In this document: positions 5,920 through 6,714 of the stretch, one piece after another
Numbering within the stretch: the stretch's first letter is position 1
Layout: each line of letters opens with the position of its first letter
Assembly: GCA_030151145.1 (NCBI GenBank)
Contig: JASLEL010000308.1
Span: forward strand, 1-6,714
DNA: 6,714 bases
Reading direction: 5' to 3'
Source of the DNA: Aquirhabdus sp.
Lineage (GTDB): Bacteria; Pseudomonadota; Gammaproteobacteria; Pseudomonadales; Moraxellaceae
Made by a program: the position numbers and the translations under genes
The notes under the pieces: model-generated
Told to the model about the DNA's origin: nothing
What the model saw: the letters and a program-made list of their open reading frames with translations, nothing else
The model's database searches: none

Positions 5920-6714
5920 ATGGCTGTCAAGAACAACGCCCGCACACTGATCATGGATCTGCTCTACGCCGATCCTGACGTCACCTTCACCATCCGCCAG
6001 TTCCTGCTGGCGGGACAACTCTTTGGCATCAGCGACAATAATATCCGTGTCGCCCTGACCCGTCTGTCCAGCGATCAGCGCATTGAGTCTGCGGGTCGCG
6101 GCATCTATCGGCTGACAGCACAGGCCAGAGCCGTCTCAGAGCCTATCGCACACCGCTTTCATGGACGACGTCAGACCCGGACATGGGCTGGCGGCTACCT
6201 CGCGGTGCATACCGGTAGTCTTGGTCGGGTTGATCGCGGCGCACTCACCAAACGCGAACGCACGCTGCACCTGAATGGCTTCCGTGAGCTCCAGCCCGAT
6301 CTGTTTATTCGTCCGGATAATCTCAATGAGGAGATGGAGACGACGCGCAAACGTCTGGTGAGCACCGGACTGGATGAACGCGCCATCGTCATGCTCATTC
6401 AGACCATTGATGAAGCACACCAGAAAACCATCAGTCGTCTGTGGGACAAGCAGGCACTCCACCAGAAATATCAGAAGATGAGCAAGCGTATCCAGAGCTG
6501 GCTGGCACTGGTCGATACGCTGGACGTGGATGTCGCGGCGCGCGAGTCGCTGCTGATCGGACGCGAAGCCATTCCGATGATGATGAGTGACCCGTTATTG
6601 CCTGAGCCCTTCATCGATACCGAACTGCAAGAGACATTCTTTAGTGATGTCGTAAGGCTGGATCAGATCGGCCACGAGCTCTGGAAACGCTTTGCACACG
6701 CCCACTGGGCCGAG
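5920..6714 (+). CDS. PaaX-family transcriptional regulator (3' end outside window)
   Basis: An open frame begins at ATG 5920, directly after an in-frame TAG at 5914, and stays open for 265 codons to the window edge. PaaX proteins are roughly 300 residues long, so most of the gene is present. The N-terminus reads as a PaaX-type winged helix (about 25-66), with FGISDNNIRVALTRLSSDQR leading into GRGIYRLT. The middle has W-G-Y-AVHT (89-98), a basic linker, and GFRELQPDLFIRPDNL (120-135), which matches the family's GFGEL-P-W-P pattern. It is followed by LWDKQALHQKYQKM (174-187) and the late PLLPEPF segment (225-231). PaaX itself represses phenylacetate degradation and is released by phenylacetyl-CoA; relatives control other catabolic genes. 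No paa gene is visible, so ligand and targets are unknown. The ribosome binding site is weak (CGGTAG). I call the family, not the specific gene. Confidence 0.8.
   Translation, partial: MAVKNNARTLIMDLLYADPDVTFTIRQFLLAGQLFGISDNNIRVALTRLSSDQRIESAGRGIYRLTAQARAVSEPIAHRFHGRRQTRTWAGGYLAVHTGSLGRVDRGALTKRERTLHLNGFRELQPDLFIRPDNLNEEMETTRKRLVSTGLDERAIVMLIQTIDEAHQKTISRLWDKQALHQKYQKMSKRIQSWLALVDTLDVDVAARESLLIGREAIPMMMSDPLLPEPFIDTELQETFFSDVVRLDQIGHELWKRFAHAHWAE

Noticed and set aside
6136..6462. A 108-codon leftward frame inside the PaaX-like gene
   Set aside because: It is antisense to the recognisable PaaX-family reading frame and has no motif of its own.

Overview
The window looks like chromosomal DNA of a gammaproteobacterium, most probably a member of the Moraxellaceae (Acinetobacter relatives) with moderately high GC. 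The best guide is the ParC protein, whose N-terminal half reads very much like Acinetobacter-type ParC from memory. No alignment or tree was run, so no genus is named. There are no signs of mobile elements, tRNA or rRNA genes, or CRISPR arrays.

Layout. At the left edge is the 3' end of a rightward gene for a Tyr/Gly-rich, possibly envelope-associated protein. It converges on a leftward fadD (long-chain acyl-CoA synthetase), and the two share a perfect 20-bp-stem bidirectional terminator. A 349-nt gap with no convincing gene separates fadD from leftward parC (topoisomerase IV subunit A), which starts at an ATG with an AAGG ribosome binding site and has a plausible -10 element upstream. Next is a short leftward gene for a very acidic 181-residue ankyrin-like protein, with its own strong AGGAG site and its own intrinsic terminator. 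It is therefore probably transcribed separately from parC. A 527-nt gap follows, then a rightward PaaX-family transcriptional regulator that runs off the right edge. A 7-7-7 inverted repeat lies about 65 nt upstream of its start and is a reasonable operator candidate.

How the genes relate. The genes form independent units and not one pathway: fatty-acid activation (fadD), chromosome decatenation (parC), an ankyrin protein of unknown role, and a regulator whose targets are probably outside the window. FadD makes the acyl-CoA that feeds beta-oxidation, and PaaX-family proteins commonly sense aryl-CoA or related catabolic intermediates, but nothing here links the two. I found no convincing new multi-gene system. 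The points most worth checking are the inverted repeat before the PaaX-like gene, the acidic ankyrin protein, and the long gap between those two divergent genes.
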